Assembly: GCF_022758145.1 (NCBI RefSeq)
Contig: NZ_JAJVDH010000003.1
Location: forward strand, 186,001 to 250,000
Source of the DNA: Pontibacter vulgaris
GTDB taxonomy: Bacteria; Bacteroidota; Bacteroidia; Cytophagales; Hymenobacteraceae
Direction: 5' to 3'
Length of the DNA stretch: 64,000 bases
Part shown: positions 37,483 to 47,750 of the stretch, in pieces
Layout of the letters: the number at the start of each line of letters is the position of its first letter
How positions within the stretch are numbered: position 1 is the stretch's first letter
Translations under genes and position numbers: made by a program
The notes under the pieces: generated by a model
What the model was told of the DNA's origin: nothing
The model's input: the letters and a program-made list of their open reading frames with translations, nothing else
Database searches by the model: none

Positions 37483-38763
37483 TTGAGTTTAGCCGAACGC
37501 GATCATAACGTTATCTGGCACCCGTATACCCAGATGAAAACTGCTGCCCTTCCTATACCTATAGTTCGGGGCGAGGGTGCGCTTTTGTACGCTGAAGACG
37601 GCACAAATTATATTGATGCCGTTTCGTCGTGGTGGGTTAATTTGCACGGCCACGCACACCCTTACATTGCGCAACAGGTGGCTGAACAGTTGCAGACACT
37701 GGAGCACGTTATTTTTGCCGGTTTTACACATCCGGCTGCTGTTACGTTTGCCGAGCGCCTTATAAAGATTCTACCGCAGGGCCAGAGCCGGATTTTCTAT
37801 TCAGATAATGGTTCTACAGCTGTAGAAGTAGCCTTGAAAATGGCAATCCAGTATTGGGAGAACGTCGGTACTCCTAAAAAAAAGATCATCGCCTTCCGCG
37901 ACAGCTACCATGGCGATACCTTCGGGGCTATGTCGGTGAGTGCCCGCAGCGCGTTTACGGCACCTTTCTGGCCATACCTGTTTGATGTATCTTTTATAGA
38001 TGTACCCATTCCCGGCAATGAAGCGGAAACTATACAACAGCTTGAAGCACTAGCCAAAACAGGCGACATGGCAGCTTTTATTTACGAGCCTCTGGTATTG
38101 GGTACTGCCGGAATGGTAATGTATAAACCAGAGGTATTGAATAAGCTAGTTCGGATTTGCCAACAGCACAACATCCTGACCATTGCCGACGAAGTAATGA
38201 CAGGATTTGGACGCACCGGTCGCATTTTCGCAAGCGATTACCTTGAACTTAAACCTGACATGACCTGCCTTTCGAAAGGTTTGACAGGCGGAACAATGGC
38301 TTTAGGAGTAACTTCCTGTTCACATAGAATTTACCAGGCTTTCCTGCACAACGATAAAAGTAAAACATTCTTCCATGGGCATAGCTATACGGCCAACCCT
38401 GTAGCTTGTGCTGCCGGCCTGGCAAGTATGGATCTGCTGCTGCAACCCGAAACACAACAAAGTATAAACCGCATCAGCAGCAGCCACGCAGCTTTTGCCG
38501 AAAGTATAAAAGTACTGCCAAACATAAAAGAAGTACGCCAACAAGGTACTATACTGGCTGTGGAATTTGAAGTTGGCTGCACTTCCTACTTCAGCAACCT
38601 GCGCGATACGCTTTATAATTTTGCCCTGGAGCAGGGAGTTATACTTCGTCCGCTCGGAAATATCATTTACATAATTCCGCCTTACTGCATCGCAAAAGAC
38701 CAACTTGAGAAAGTATATCAAACCATACTTGGGATGCACGAACTGGTAGTTGCGGCAAAGTAA
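37483..38763 (+). CDS. bioA: Adenosylmethionine-8-amino-7-oxononanoate aminotransferase
   Basis: 426 residues, class III aminotransferase. WHPYTQMK near the N-terminus is the BioA fingerprint; PLP lysine K265 in CLSKGLTGG; DEVMTGFGRTG and SWWVNLHGHAHP also fit. Moves the amino group of SAM to KAPA, giving DAPA. The start must be TTG 37483, because no ATG precedes the conserved AERDHNVIWHPYT segment in frame. Followed directly by the ketoacyl synthase gene. Confidence 0.95.
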   Translation: MSLAERDHNVIWHPYTQMKTAALPIPIVRGEGALLYAEDGTNYIDAVSSWWVNLHGHAHPYIAQQVAEQLQTLEHVIFAGFTHPAAVTFAERLIKILPQGQSRIFYSDNGSTAVEVALKMAIQYWENVGTPKKKIIAFRDSYHGDTFGAMSVSARSAFTAPFWPYLFDVSFIDVPIPGNEAETIQQLEALAKTGDMAAFIYEPLVLGTAGMVMYKPEVLNKLVRICQQHNILTIADEVMTGFGRTGRIFASDYLELKPDMTCLSKGLTGGTMALGVTSCSHRIYQAFLHNDKSKTFFHGHSYTANPVACAAGLASMDLLLQPETQQSINRISSSHAAFAESIKVLPNIKEVRQQGTILAVEFEVGCTSYFSNLRDTLYNFALEQGVILRPLGNIIYIIPPYCIAKDQLEKVYQTILGMHELVVAAK

Positions 38764-38771
38764 TTTATACA

Positions 38772-39983
38772 CTGGTAGCAGCTAAACAACATATTGTTAT
38801 CCGGGGCACAGGTGTTATCTCGCCGCTTGGTCATGATGCTGCGTCTGTTAACAAAGCTTATACCGCAGGCCAGCCCGCTTTTAAAAACATACTTCATAAT
38901 GGCGAGCTAACACCAGTTGCACCCTTAGCTGCGCGTGCCGAAGATGAGCTGCAAAAGCTGCTGAAAACTAACCCAAGTTACAAGCAACTTGACAGATCGG
39001 TATTGCTGGCCATGTATGCAGCCAGGCAGGCGGCAAATGAAGCAGGCTGGCTACATGAAAATGCACCAGTTTCAGATGATCTGGCAGTAAATATTGGATC
39101 ATCACGCGGGGCGACGGGCCTATTTGAACAGCATTTTGAATCCTTTCAGCAAAGTATAAACGGACAAACACTTCCGGGCGCATCGCCTACTACTACACTC
39201 GGTAACTTATCCAGTTGGGTAGCCCATGCTGTAAATGCAGGCGGCGCTCAAATAAGCCACTCGATTACCTGCAGTACTGCTCTGATGGCAATTGCCAATG
39301 CTTCGGCGTGGTTACGTTCAGGTATGGCTCAGCGTTTTCTGGCTGGAGGCACTGAAGCCCCTCTTACCCCCTTTACCATTGCACAGATGAAAGCGGTAGG
39401 CATTTACTCAAAACTGACTGATTCCCCCTATCCTTGCCAACCTTATACTTTAAGTAAACAGAATACTTTCGTTCTTGGTGAAGGTGCCGCTGTTTTCGCG
39501 CTGGAGTTAGCGGATGAAACCAGTTTAAAGCAGGGCGATATAATAATAGAAGCTGTTGGCCTGGGTTTTGAAAAGATTGTAAGTAAAACCGGCATATCAA
39601 CGGAAGGCATCAACTTTCAGAAGGCAATGCGGCACGCGCTGTCTCAACTTCCTGCAAACGACCAAAAAATTGACCTTATTGTCACCCACACCCCCGGAAC
39701 CAAAGCCGGAGACAGTGCCGAACTACAAGCTATTGATGCCATATTTAAGAATGAATCAGTGGCCATAACAACAAATAAATGGTTAATTGGCCATACTTTA
39801 GGAGCTTCTGGCGCTCTTAGTTTACAGTATGGTATGCATTTATTATCATCACAATGCATGAACCAACTCCCCTATTTTTCTGAAAATATTTTCGCTTCTA
39901 ATTATCCTATCCTTCGCATACTTATAAATGCAGCTGGTTTTGGCGGTAATGCTGCCAGCATTGTCCTTAAGGTTATACCTTAA
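38772..39983 (+). CDS. Beta-ketoacyl synthase with non-standard start, in the biotin cluster
   Basis: About 404 residues if begun at CTG 38772. Reading upstream of the first ordinary start (TTG 39003) gives AAKQHIVIRGTGVISPLGHD, the conserved N-terminus of FabF-type enzymes, so the gene begins there; the frame is open back to 38709 and has no ATG, GTG or TTG in that stretch. Catalytic cysteine (about C167) in SITCSTALM, histidines in VTHTPGTKAGD and IGHTLGASGA. It follows bioA by about 8 bp. A role in making the pimeloyl chain for BioF is inferred from position. Confidence 0.75.
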   Translation: MVAAKQHIVIRGTGVISPLGHDAASVNKAYTAGQPAFKNILHNGELTPVAPLAARAEDELQKLLKTNPSYKQLDRSVLLAMYAARQAANEAGWLHENAPVSDDLAVNIGSSRGATGLFEQHFESFQQSINGQTLPGASPTTTLGNLSSWVAHAVNAGGAQISHSITCSTALMAIANASAWLRSGMAQRFLAGGTEAPLTPFTIAQMKAVGIYSKLTDSPYPCQPYTLSKQNTFVLGEGAAVFALELADETSLKQGDIIIEAVGLGFEKIVSKTGISTEGINFQKAMRHALSQLPANDQKIDLIVTHTPGTKAGDSAELQAIDAIFKNESVAITTNKWLIGHTLGASGALSLQYGMHLLSSQCMNQLPYFSENIFASNYPILRILINAAGFGGNAASIVLKVIP

Positions 39984-40312
39984 CCGACTTTAGTTCATTT
40001 ATTTATCAGGTAGTTACCAATTCAAAGTATAAACATAATTTAATCTTATCCATTATCTAAATAATCAAAATAGATATTTCAACTAATCCAAATAGTACTA
40101 TTTAAATCATTTTAGTTATAACTAAAAATAGCTGTTTTTAATTTCTATACTATATAGTAATAAATCTATATAGTATATTGGGTCATAATTGTATCTTTTA
40201 ACCACTATAAACTTATACTCTTATGACTTAATATTAAATTATTTATCAGATACACAATAACTTATCCCTCAATATAACTTAGTTTATTTTAAATATTACT
40301 TTAGTTAACTCC
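39984..40312. other. AT-rich upstream region of surface protein 1
   Basis: Strongly AT-rich. Holds AAGTATAAA near 40025 and a 12-bp perfect inverted repeat (40146-40157 with 40166-40177). No coding potential and no clear promoter box. Confidence 0.5.
40146..40177. promoter_or_regulatory. 12-bp perfect inverted repeat
   Basis: TATACTATATAG (40146-40157), 8-nt spacer, CTATATAGTATA (40166-40177). Lies 136 bp before the start of the first surface-protein gene. Could be an operator or an RNA hairpin; there is no T-run, so a terminator is unlikely. Confidence 0.45.
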
Positions 40313-42904
40313 GTGAAAACTGCTTTTAAATTACTCTTCAATATTTCTACTTTTCTTATTGTAAATCTTATTTGTACTAATAGTAAACTTTTAGCCCAGT
40401 CTCAAACTTTTACAGTACAACCTCAAAATCAGTATATTTGCTCCTCAGGAGCTCAGGCTACTTTTAATGCTACATTAAGCTCTGCTAATGGCAATGGAAA
40501 TGGTGTCAGACTAAATACATTCTGGCAAGTAGACAAAAAAGACGGTGTAGGCTGGCAATTATATGGCACCATAAGTTACCCAGCTAAAACAGCAAATAAT
40601 CTTTATACCATTTCACTTTCAGTAACCCCAACTGCAGCTGAGTTAAATTACTCGTATAGAGCTGGATTTAGCGAGGGTGATGGCAAACCAGCTGTTTACT
40701 CAAATATTGTTATGATAAGTAATGCTACTCCATCAACTGCACCAACTACATCAGGAGATATAAGGACAGGACAGGGCACGGTAACCCTTAAAGCTTCCGG
40801 TGCCCCAGTAGGAGGTAATTACAAATGGTATAATGTCTCAACGGGGGGCACATCGATTTATACTGGAAATACTTATTCACCATATTTTGATTCTCCTGCT
40901 ACAACTACAGTTTATACATATTATGTTTCTATAGTTAGTGCTCCTGAACAAGGCGGATGCGAAGGGCCAAGGTCAGCAGTTACTGCAACTGTACATCCAG
41001 CATTTTCACCAATTGTTGCCAATGATGTTATAACTAATATGAACTTGATCTCAAATAGTGATGGACCGATAGCTATTGATGCATTAAGTGCTTCTTATCC
41101 AGAGAATCCTGCCTCTCCTCCTTATACTGCCTCTTATATAATTACTCCTCCTCCTAGCACGCAAGGTGTACTTTATGTTGATACTACCCCTATAACAGCA
41201 ACCCGAACAATTACTCCCGCAGAGGCAAAGCTGCTTAAGTTTGATCCAGCATCTACTTTTTATGGCGTGGCTTCTTTTACATTTAAAGCAATAGATAATA
41301 GTGGGAATACCAGTTCCAATGATGCTACCTATAGTCTACCTGTAAATGCTGCACCAGTAGCTTTCAACGTATCTTCAGGAAACCTGACAAAAAATGTTAG
41401 ATCAATAATACCTCTGCTTAACGCAACAGACCCAGACGGAAATATTGTAAGCTATACCATAGTTAGTTTACCTACACCTAGCCCAGATCAAGGAGAACTC
41501 TATTTAGGACCTTCAGGAGGATCGCCATTAACTGTTAATCAAGTAATTAATACAAACCAGCTATATTATGAAGCACCAAACGCTAATGGCCTCACCCGTA
41601 CTTTCACTTACAGAGCTACAGATAACAAAGGTGTAATTTCGAGCACAGCAACTTATTATTTATATGTAGGAACTACTACCCCGCCCACTGCAGCTAATGT
41701 CACAATTGCAACAATGCCTAATACGTCTGGATCAACTACTATCAGCCCTTTAAGCGCAATAGGTGGTACAATAACCAACTATGGCATTTTAGCGTCATCT
41801 GTACCTACCTCTGCTATTGGGTTATTATATACCGGCTCCACTTTAGTCACTACACTTACATTGGCAGGTGGGTATTATACTTTAACTCCTGCTCAAGCTG
41901 CTAATTTAAATTTCGATCCAGCTTCCACTTATTCAGGTACTGTTACTTTTACTTACACAGCAACAAGCTCGAACGGTACGTCTCCAAATGCCACCTATAC
42001 CATACCGGTAACTTATCCCCCTGTGGCAAAAGATCTTACTTCCTTAATAGATCCTAACCTATCAACAGCACAATCAATTGCAGCTTTATCTGCCACAGAC
42101 CAGGATGGAAGTATTTCTAACTTTATAATTACTTCTTTACCAGCTCTAACTCAGGGCAAACTAACTTTATACGGTGCGGATGTTACTGGGAACCAGGTAT
42201 TAACACCGCTTCAGGCAAAAGACTTAAAATTTGTAAAAGGGTCAAACTTTACAAGCCCGGTTACTTTTAAATACAATGCCACAGATAATATGGGTGTTAA
42301 GGCTGGAAGCGATGCAACTTATAACATTAAATCTTCTGTTCCCCTGCCAGTAGAGCTGGCCTATTTTACAGGCACCTACAACGGCAGCACGGTTATGCTC
42401 AAATGGCTGACAGCTTCGGAAAAGAACAACGAGAAGTTTATCATCGAACGTAGCAGCAACGGCAAAACCTTCGAGGTTATCGGGCAGGTAGCTGGCCAGG
42501 GCGACAGCTTCCAGGCCACCCGCTACAGCTTCACCGATCAGCAGCCAGGTGGCCACCACCTCTACTACCGCTTAAAGCAGGTAGACTTTGACGGCACCTC
42601 TACCTACAGCAAGATCATTGCCCTGACCGGCACAACTGCTACCCAAAGCCAGCTGATCCTGACGGCCTACCCTAACCCGACAAAAGGCTTATGCACGGCC
42701 TTGGTCACAAACCAGGCAGCCGGCAACAGCCACATCCAGCTTCTTGATCTACAGGGCCGCCTGGTGCTGCAAAAAGAGCTTTACCTGGAAAAAGGCCTGG
42801 CCGAGATCCCGCTTGACCTAAGTAATACTGCCACGGGCTTATACCTGCTGCAGGTGCAAACCGGTAACCACACCCGGCAAACCAAGGTCCTCATCAGCAG
42901 GTAA
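40313..42904 (+). CDS. Large T9SS surface protein with cadherin-like repeats
   Basis: 863 residues from GTG 40313. Signal about 1-29 (ends LLAQ). An Ig-like region (30-140), a PKD/Ig-like unit (about 143-222), then four ~110-residue cadherin-like units (about 225-680) sharing endings such as FTYTATSSNGTSPNATYTI. Residues about 675-780 (PVELAYFTGTYNGSTVMLKW) resemble a fibronectin-like linker. The end, TAYPNPTKGLCTALV ... TGLYLLQVQTG ... KVLISR, is a type A T9SS sorting domain, so it is sent to the cell surface. The coding DNA before 42341 is AT-rich; the last part is GC-richer and matches the next gene. Confidence 0.85.
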   Translation: MKTAFKLLFNISTFLIVNLICTNSKLLAQSQTFTVQPQNQYICSSGAQATFNATLSSANGNGNGVRLNTFWQVDKKDGVGWQLYGTISYPAKTANNLYTISLSVTPTAAELNYSYRAGFSEGDGKPAVYSNIVMISNATPSTAPTTSGDIRTGQGTVTLKASGAPVGGNYKWYNVSTGGTSIYTGNTYSPYFDSPATTTVYTYYVSIVSAPEQGGCEGPRSAVTATVHPAFSPIVANDVITNMNLISNSDGPIAIDALSASYPENPASPPYTASYIITPPPSTQGVLYVDTTPITATRTITPAEAKLLKFDPASTFYGVASFTFKAIDNSGNTSSNDATYSLPVNAAPVAFNVSSGNLTKNVRSIIPLLNATDPDGNIVSYTIVSLPTPSPDQGELYLGPSGGSPLTVNQVINTNQLYYEAPNANGLTRTFTYRATDNKGVISSTATYYLYVGTTTPPTAANVTIATMPNTSGSTTISPLSAIGGTITNYGILASSVPTSAIGLLYTGSTLVTTLTLAGGYYTLTPAQAANLNFDPASTYSGTVTFTYTATSSNGTSPNATYTIPVTYPPVAKDLTSLIDPNLSTAQSIAALSATDQDGSISNFIITSLPALTQGKLTLYGADVTGNQVLTPLQAKDLKFVKGSNFTSPVTFKYNATDNMGVKAGSDATYNIKSSVPLPVELAYFTGTYNGSTVMLKWLTASEKNNEKFIIERSSNGKTFEVIGQVAGQGDSFQATRYSFTDQQPGGHHLYYRLKQVDFDGTSTYSKIIALTGTTATQSQLILTAYPNPTKGLCTALVTNQAAGNSHIQLLDLQGRLVLQKELYLEKGLAEIPLDLSNTATGLYLLQVQTGNHTRQTKVLISR

Positions 42905-42963
42905 AACCTATACCACTCCCACAGCACACCAAAAGCCGGACATCGTGCCGGCTTTCTCATTTT
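42341..42963 (+). repeat. C-terminal sorting cassette, copy 1 (about 620 bp)
   Basis: Direct repeat of 47187-47809. The first about 270 bp are identical by eye, the remainder differs at a few tens of positions at most, and homology continues past both stop codons through the terminator. Confidence 0.9.
42931..42958 (+). terminator. Terminator after surface protein 1
   Basis: AAAGCCGG ... CCGGCTTT hairpin, 8-bp stem, followed by a short T-rich tract; homologous to that at 47777. Confidence 0.7.
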
Positions 42964-43424
42964 TATACTGGTATACTGGTTAACTGAATTGAACCGCCAA
43001 ATGTAGTTGCACTGAAATTTAGTTAAACCTTAATTAATAGCAAGTTGAGTATGAAGATGAAAAGCAAAACCTCATTAGGCTATTGGCGCTATAAACTATA
43101 ATTTTTCAAATAAAGCTTTTCCAGTATCACTATTTTTTATTCCATTTTCTGGAAAATTCATTCCTATTAATAGAAAACCTTTCCTAGCAACTATGCTTTC
43201 AAATCTTTTTAAGTTTCTGAATTCCCCTAATGAAATATCTAAAACACTAATTAATAACTCATTATAAGTACTTAATAAATTAAAAATATTACATATAAAG
43301 ATAATACTCTAAGGCACGGTTTTATCATACTATAAAGAATATATAACATATCTGATTAAGGCAAATTGCACTTTTAAGATATATTATTTAATAAACCTGA
43401 AGGCATTAGTATTTTATCTTTCAA
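42964..43424. other. AT-rich gap between the two surface-protein genes
   Basis: About 460 bp of very AT-rich DNA. Apart from the minus-strand remnant at 43096-43308 I see no gene, no promoter box of the TAnnTTTG form and no AAGTATA word. Confidence 0.5.
43096..43308 (-). pseudogene. Probable gene remnant
   Basis: Minus-strand frame open for about 70 codons between stops at 43309 and 43096. It reads NELLISVLDISLGEFRNLKR, then FESIVARKGFLLIGMNFPEN and a short tail, which looks like real protein sequence, yet there is no ATG, GTG or TTG near its 5' end. Most likely the 3' end of a gene whose front was lost, perhaps when the surface-protein region was rearranged. Family not recognised. Confidence 0.35.
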
Positions 43425-46400
43425 ATGAAATTTCCTAGTTTGTTACGCTCGTTGAAGTTTATAATTGCGATTATTTTGTTTGTTTATACTTATGCTTCTC
43501 AGGCTCAGACACTTGGTTTGATATATAAACCAGCAACAAACGGAGGTAACAAAATTCTGGATCCAAATGGCGACGGGTATGTTTCTAAAACAACTTCTGG
43601 TTTTCCGGGGGCTAACATGGACGAAGGTGCTGCTTATAGCGAGATCCCATACCAGCCCTTTCCGGTATTCATGAACGAGCCCCTTTCAGACCTTTCTACT
43701 GGTTCTAAAGGCGGCCATACCGACTATGCTCCTAAAGTTTTTGACGCATCTGGTAAACCAATCGGATCCCCTTTGGCAACATACTTTGATGGCACAAATT
43801 TCCTCTTTCGTGTCAGGCTGGGTGGTCAATCTACAGCATCTAAGGGTTATAGTATTCTGATAGATATAAATAACGATGTAAGCGGAACAGGTATAAATCC
43901 AGGATTTGAATTTGAAGTGGTATTGGCCACTAACTTCGATGTCCGGATTTACGATCACAGAACAAACACTACAGGCGGCACTATTATTTTTAACGGTTCA
44001 GTAGATCAGTATTCCCAAAAAGCAATCGCGGCCTCGCTAGGAGGTGGCGATGCTGATTATTTCTATGATTTCTACGTGCCAATGGCGGCATTTAACGGCG
44101 GCATTACAGCAAGCACAACTTTGCGTATGACAGGCGTAACAGTTACCAGTGCTAAAAGCGGCATATTTGGAATAGCCTCAGACTTAGGAGGAGTTGATGA
44201 TCAGAAGTATAGCGGCAATATAACCGGCGCCTGGAAAGATGCAATCAATAATGCTCCTGCCACATCGCCTACAGGCATACAAACAGGAGGCTTTGCGGCG
44301 GTTTATGCCAAAGCACCGGTTGTTACAGCCCCCATACTTACAACCAGCACATCTGTTACAGGCTACTCAGTTGAAGCTGCAGGCTCTGTAATTAGTGTGT
44401 ATCAGGGCTCAACGCTACTCGGTACAACAACAGTAACATCAACCGGCACCTGGACACTCAGCACCTTCTCTACTCCGCTGGTAGCAAATGGCGTTATTAC
44501 AGCCACCGTAAAACCTGCGGATAAATCCTTATCCCCAAAATCTGCAGAAGTTATAGTTAAGACGGTGCAAAGTATGTGTAAGACTTCGCCTCCCATCATT
44601 ACAGGTAGTGATGGTAGTAAGGGTTTCTTTATCACTACTTATGAATCCGGCACTCTTAGGATCTTTAAACTTACTGCACCTAATACATGGACTTTAGACA
44701 AAGTATTCGCTAATACTACACCCGGCACTTCCGTATCATATGCTTACGGAACGGCAGCTAAATCTCTACCTGATGGCACCTATTATGCTACTTTGTTACC
44801 TTCAGGAGGTTGTGAGTCTGAAAGATCAAATGAAATTTGCTTTATCGCCGACAACGGTAATAACGGCACATCAACAACGCTAGTAGCTCCTCCAACTATA
44901 ACTACAACTTCATTAAATCTATCATCAACATTACTACAAGGATCAAGCGCTGTAGCGGGCGCTAAAGTAACCATATATCAAAATGGAATAGTAGTTGGAA
45001 CGATACAGCTTGCTACTGGTGCTACTAGTTGGTCCTATACTTTATCAGGACTTTCAGCCAATGATATTTTTTATGCTAAAATAACACAAGGTACTTCGCC
45101 TTGTGGCGTTGAGCTCTCTTCAGGCAGGTCCACCACACTTACGGTAGTTGATACAAGCGTTCCTGCTGCAAGTACAGCCCCAACTATAACCGGAAACTAT
45201 TGCGGCCCCACAACTACAGTTACCGGAACATCTTCTGAGGCACCAGGCACAACGATAAAAGTATATAACGGAACTACAGTATTAGCTACCACTACTGTAA
45301 ATGCATTCGGAGCCTGGACAGCAACAGCCGCCACAAGTATAGCTTCAGGAACAAGTATAACTGCAAAAGCCACGGCCTATGGCAAGACGGAAAGTGCAGC
45401 CTCTACAGCTATTGTAATAGGCACTGTATATTCAGCTACTGGCTTAACTATAACTAACACGTCTCCTATTTACGAAGGCAGCACCAGTGTATCTGGCACT
45501 GCACCAGCCAATGCATGGGTAACGCTCTACATAAATGGTGCACCTTATGTTGATGGCGAGGGCAAAGCTATTGTAAAGCAGGCTAACACTTCTGGCGCAT
45601 GGACAATAACTGGCATTTCACCTTTTGAGCTATATGCCGGGGCTAAACTAACCATAACGGCAAAGGCATCTGCTACATCAACCTGCGAAAGCGCTCAGTC
45701 TACTGGTATAGTAGAAGTAGCCTGCATCCCTGCCAGCACAAGTATGTCAGCAGCTCTGGCAGCTTCAACCATCTGCCCTGACACACCGGCTACCATTAAC
45801 CTGTCTACTTCAGAAGCGGGAGTTATCTATAACATTTACAGAAGAACATCTCCAACTACTTACGAAACCTTTGGCAGCTCTATACTAGGCACAGGTAAAC
45901 CGATCAGCCTGAAATCAAATAACATTACTACCACAGGCACTGTACTACTGGTAAAAACTATTAAGGTGGGCGCCTCGTGCCAGTATACTATCGGCGGTGA
46001 GCTTACTGTTAATTTATATCCGCCGGTGCCAAAAAACTTTACCGTAACAGCTGTACCGGAATCTTCAACCTGCGCTAATGTAAGCACCATCATTACAGTT
46101 AAGGCTGCTGAAACAGGTTATTCTTACCAACTGATAAACAACGATACGAAGGCATCAATTGGCAGCGCCATCATCCCAACTGCGGCAGATAACGGTAAAG
46201 ATCTTGTATTCCCGGCAGTAACGGTTACTAAAACAACTACTTATGGCGTTGTAATAAAAGGTGTTACATCTGGGTGCGTAGCCGAAAACACTATCCTAAA
46301 AACCATCACCATAAGCGGAGGCCCTGATGTTACAGTACCAGTTACAGTAGATAAAACAACTATCTGTGTAAATACTTCCGTTAATTTAAGCGTAAGCACC

Positions 46401-47750
46401 CAAGGCAGCGCTTATACTTACAAGATCTATAATGAAAGCGATCCGGCAACGGCATTATTCACCTTTTCTGGTACAGGTGGTGTAGTTAGCAGAACAATAA
46501 CAACACCATTTACCACAACAGGAACTAAAAACCTTTACGTAACTGTAACAGGCGGCGGCTGCTCAGACCTGGTACTGGCAAACAAAGCAAGTATAACAGT
46601 AACCAATGGTATAGCTACACCGGTATCAGCCGGCACCGAACAAATTACCTGCGGTAACGCAAGCCTACAGCTTCAGGGTAGCAATCCTGCACCAGGCAGT
46701 GGCCTTTGGACATTAAAAACTAAACCTACAGGAGCACCAGATCCGGTAATTACAAATCCAACCTTTGCAAATGCTACAGTTACCGGATTAGTATCAGGTA
46801 CTTACGAGTTCACCTGGACTGTTTCTGCCTGTGCAGGGGCAAGCTCAAGCAGCACTGTAACCATTATTATTAACTGCACTGCAGAACTTAGTGTAAGCAC
46901 AACAAAGTTTGTACAGGATTACATTAACGGAGATATTCTGGCAGTAATTTCGGATGATAAAGATGGTGGCATTACAAGTTTCTTAGCCACTGCTACTTCA
47001 CTGCCACCTGGCACAGCTTTCAGCATCATTAATAAACAGGTAGTACTTAAAGTTACTGACATATCACTTTTGAAGGCAGGCTCTTATAGCTTCACTACGC
47101 GTACCACGGATAGCAAAACCCGAACCTCAGATACACCTATGCTTATCCGTATGTACGATTCAAATACGGCACCAAGCTCCTTTACTCCCCTGCCAGTAGA
47201 GCTGGCCTATTTTACAGGCACCTACAACGGCAGCACGGTTATGCTCAAATGGCTGACAGCTTCGGAAAAGAACAACGAGAAGTTTATCATCGAACGTAGC
47301 AGCAACGGCAAAACCTTCGAGGTTATCGGGCAGGTAGCTGGCCAGGGCGACAGCTTCCAGGCCACCCGCTACAGCTTCACCGATCAGCAGCCAGGTGGCC
47401 ACCACCTCTACTACCGCTTAAAGCAGGTAGACTTTGACGGCACCTCTACCTACAGCAAGATCATTGCCCTGTCCGGCACCACTGCTACCCAAAGCCAGCT
47501 GGCCCTGACAGCCTACCCTAACCCGACAAAAGGCTTATGCACGGCCTTAGTCACAAACCAGGAAGCCGGCACCAGCCACATCCAGCTCCTGGACCTGCAG
47601 GGACGCCTGGTGCTGCAAAAAACGCTTTACCTGGAAAAAGGCCTGGCCGAGATCCCGCTTGACCTAAGTAATACTGCCACGGGCTTATACCTGCTGCAGG
47701 TGCAAACCGGCAACCACACCCAGCAAACCAAAGTCCTTATCAGCAGGTAA
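43425..47750 (+). CDS. Very large T9SS surface protein
   Basis: 1441 residues. Signal about 1-28 (ends ASQAQ). Residues about 30-290 form a distinct N-terminal domain (LGLIYKPATNGGNKILDPNGDGYVS, a dockerin-like calcium loop, through DLGGVDDQKYSGNITGAWKD). Then several Ig-like units rich in Thr and Ser (about 300-1100) with motifs such as GTTIKVYNGTTVLATTTVNAFGAWTATA, typical of bacterial Ig/adhesin domains, two units with paired cysteines, and the same linker plus type A sorting domain as the previous protein (last 190 residues). Likely adhesin or surface polymer. Ends in a copy of the shared cassette. Confidence 0.85.
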   Translation: MKFPSLLRSLKFIIAIILFVYTYASQAQTLGLIYKPATNGGNKILDPNGDGYVSKTTSGFPGANMDEGAAYSEIPYQPFPVFMNEPLSDLSTGSKGGHTDYAPKVFDASGKPIGSPLATYFDGTNFLFRVRLGGQSTASKGYSILIDINNDVSGTGINPGFEFEVVLATNFDVRIYDHRTNTTGGTIIFNGSVDQYSQKAIAASLGGGDADYFYDFYVPMAAFNGGITASTTLRMTGVTVTSAKSGIFGIASDLGGVDDQKYSGNITGAWKDAINNAPATSPTGIQTGGFAAVYAKAPVVTAPILTTSTSVTGYSVEAAGSVISVYQGSTLLGTTTVTSTGTWTLSTFSTPLVANGVITATVKPADKSLSPKSAEVIVKTVQSMCKTSPPIITGSDGSKGFFITTYESGTLRIFKLTAPNTWTLDKVFANTTPGTSVSYAYGTAAKSLPDGTYYATLLPSGGCESERSNEICFIADNGNNGTSTTLVAPPTITTTSLNLSSTLLQGSSAVAGAKVTIYQNGIVVGTIQLATGATSWSYTLSGLSANDIFYAKITQGTSPCGVELSSGRSTTLTVVDTSVPAASTAPTITGNYCGPTTTVTGTSSEAPGTTIKVYNGTTVLATTTVNAFGAWTATAATSIASGTSITAKATAYGKTESAASTAIVIGTVYSATGLTITNTSPIYEGSTSVSGTAPANAWVTLYINGAPYVDGEGKAIVKQANTSGAWTITGISPFELYAGAKLTITAKASATSTCESAQSTGIVEVACIPASTSMSAALAASTICPDTPATINLSTSEAGVIYNIYRRTSPTTYETFGSSILGTGKPISLKSNNITTTGTVLLVKTIKVGASCQYTIGGELTVNLYPPVPKNFTVTAVPESSTCANVSTIITVKAAETGYSYQLINNDTKASIGSAIIPTAADNGKDLVFPAVTVTKTTTYGVVIKGVTSGCVAENTILKTITISGGPDVTVPVTVDKTTICVNTSVNLSVSTQGSAYTYKIYNESDPATALFTFSGTGGVVSRTITTPFTTTGTKNLYVTVTGGGCSDLVLANKASITVTNGIATPVSAGTEQITCGNASLQLQGSNPAPGSGLWTLKTKPTGAPDPVITNPTFANATVTGLVSGTYEFTWTVSACAGASSSSTVTIIINCTAELSVSTTKFVQDYINGDILAVISDDKDGGITSFLATATSLPPGTAFSIINKQVVLKVTDISLLKAGSYSFTTRTTDSKTRTSDTPMLIRMYDSNTAPSSFTPLPVELAYFTGTYNGSTVMLKWLTASEKNNEKFIIERSSNGKTFEVIGQVAGQGDSFQATRYSFTDQQPGGHHLYYRLKQVDFDGTSTYSKIIALSGTTATQSQLALTAYPNPTKGLCTALVTNQEAGTSHIQLLDLQGRLVLQKTLYLEKGLAEIPLDLSNTATGLYLLQVQTGNHTQQTKVLISR

